In this document: positions 63,303-64,000 of the stretch, in pieces | How the letters are laid out: the number at the start of each line of letters is the position of its first letter | Numbering within the stretch: position 1 is the first letter of the stretch | From: Saccharopolyspora gloriosae | Lineage (GTDB): Bacteria > Actinomycetota > Actinomycetes > Mycobacteriales > Pseudonocardiaceae | Direction: 5' to 3' | NCBI RefSeq assembly: GCF_014203325.1 | Contig: NZ_JACHIV010000001.1 | Span: forward strand, 4,341,501 to 4,405,500 | Length of the DNA stretch: 64,000 nt | The notes under the pieces: model-generated | The model's database searches: none | What the model saw: only the letters and a program-made list of their open reading frames with translations | Told to the model about the DNA's origin: nothing | Made by a program: the position numbers and the translations under genes

Positions 63303-64000
63303 TCACCGGTCGACGATGTGGCACAGGTAGGCGTCCGGGTTGGCGAGGTAGCGGGCCCAGTGGTCGACCTGGTCCAGGTCCGACCACGTCGTGCGCCGCA
63401 GCCCGTGCTCACCCACTTCGAGGACGTCCGCGCCCGGCACTCCGGCGAGGATCGGTGAGTGGGTGGCGCAGATGACCTGCGCGCCGGATTCCCCGATCTC
63501 GTGCAGCAGCGCCACCAACCGCAGGCACGCGCTGAACGACAGGCCCGCTTCCGGCTCGTCGAGCACGTAGAAACCCCGCGCCCCCAGCATCTGGTGGAAG
63601 ACGGCGAGGAACCCTTCGCCGTGGCTCATCCGGACGGTGTCGGCGTCCCAGTAACCGGGGGCGCCCGCGAGGTTGCGGATCATCTCGAACGCGGTCTCCG
63701 CGCGCAGGAAGAAGCCCCGCTTCCCGGTTCGCGACCCGGCGCGCATCTTGGCTCCGGCGGAGGTCGTCTCCAGTTCGAGCACTTCGCCGAGCGGCGTCTT
63801 GGGCCGGCTGCTCGCGTACTTGCGGCCCGCCTTGCCGCCGTGGGAGTCGAGCCCGAAGCCTTCGGCGATGGCCTCGACCAGCGTCGACTTCCCCGACCCG
63901 TTCTCGCCGACCAGCATCGTCACCGGCTTGGTGAACGTGACCCCGTTCTCCGCGACGTCCCGCACGCAGGGAACGGAGAACGGCCACGACCGCCACGACT
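63303..64000 (-). CDS. AAA/ABC-type ATPase, 5' end outside window
   Basis: At least 232 residues; the reading frame continues through the right edge with WPFSVPCVRDV, so the true start lies beyond 64000. Walker A is GENGSGKST in [19 protein letters not shown], an LDEPEAGLS Walker B is present, and ATHSPIL is the H-loop. It is of the small RecF/SbcC-like predicted ATP-binding proteins (AAA_23/AAA_21), some of which act in toxin-antitoxin or defence pairs with a nuclease; the partner, if any, lies outside. Confidence 0.85.
   Translation of the reverse strand, partial: SWRSWPFSVPCVRDVAENGVTFTKPVTMLVGENGSGKSTLVEAIAEGFGLDSHGGKAGRKYASSRPKTPLGEVLELETTSAGAKMRAGSRTGKRGFFLRAETAFEMIRNLAGAPGYWDADTVRMSHGEGFLAVFHQMLGARGFYVLDEPEAGLSFSACLRLVALLHEIGESGAQVICATHSPILAGVPGADVLEVGEHGLRRTTWSDLDQVDHWARYLANPDAYLCHIVDR

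Overview
The window is high-GC DNA with dense, actinobacterial-style genes: many GTG starts, 1-14 nt gene overlaps, a mycothiol-type maleylpyruvate isomerase-fold protein, F420-type flavoproteins, BetA/BetB choline genes, a WXG/EspC-type protein and a twin-arginine lactonase. My best guess is a Pseudonocardiaceae-like actinomycete (Saccharopolyspora/Amycolatopsis type). That is inferred from gene content only, with no rRNA or database search. Both window edges cut a gene: a D-threonine-aldolase-like gene at the left and an AAA ATPase at the right.

Layout. 1-4.1 kb: D-amino-acid operon (aldolase/deaminase, N-acyl-D-amino-acid deacylase, GntP permease). 4.2-9.2 kb: quinone-oxidoreductase-like enzyme, Tat-exported lactonase, and an 872-residue membrane protein with a periplasmic-binding-type exterior. 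9.2-14 kb: uvrA convergent with that gene, then a DinB/MDMPI protein and a metallo-beta-lactamase-fold hydrolase. 14.2-15.9 kb: XRE-ImmA/IrrE gene plus PIN-like gene, a compact toxin-antitoxin-like pair. 15.9-20.7 kb: YciO, a secreted Pro-rich repeat protein divergent from an OmpR-type two-component system, and a MetE-type methyltransferase. 20.8-25.7 kb: a locus built from a type-VII-secretion-like protein (E) and two companion families (A, B) that has been tandemly duplicated and partly decayed. 25.9-34.6 kb: secreted endonuclease I, DagK-type lipid kinase, GH25 muramidase, NB-ARC/LuxR regulator, Tex. 34.8-41.4 kb: MerR regulator and a TctABC tricarboxylate uptake operon divergent from a CitA/CitB-type two-component system. 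41.7-51.1 kb: HypE-like orphan, LLM flavoprotein, PPOX-fold protein, NmrA-like protein, AraC regulator, sodA, acyltransferase, secreted S37-type peptidase, DivIVA-like coiled coil. 51.4-57.3 kb: TetR / betB / APC permease / betA, a choline-to-betaine module. 57.5-64 kb: catabolic and regulatory genes (ACMSD/resorcylate-type amidohydrolase, two TetR, alpha/beta hydrolase, XRE-MmyB, SnoaL-like, lactonase-like MBL, AAA ATPase).

The most unusual signal is not a gene. Four intergenic gaps (38.9, 46.2, 48.5 and 53.9 kb) hold copies of an approximately 108-bp extended hairpin with a conserved leader and conserved inner hairpin. Its 16-bp outer stem keeps perfect pairing while its sequence differs between copies (compensatory change). 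A fifth gap (57.35 kb) has the same leader joined to a short module. The 3' sides are mosaic: three copies carry a TATGTGC hairpin plus GCACGGC-type repeats, and two carry a CTCAGCGGC...AAAGATCAT module. I do not recognise this as a described family.
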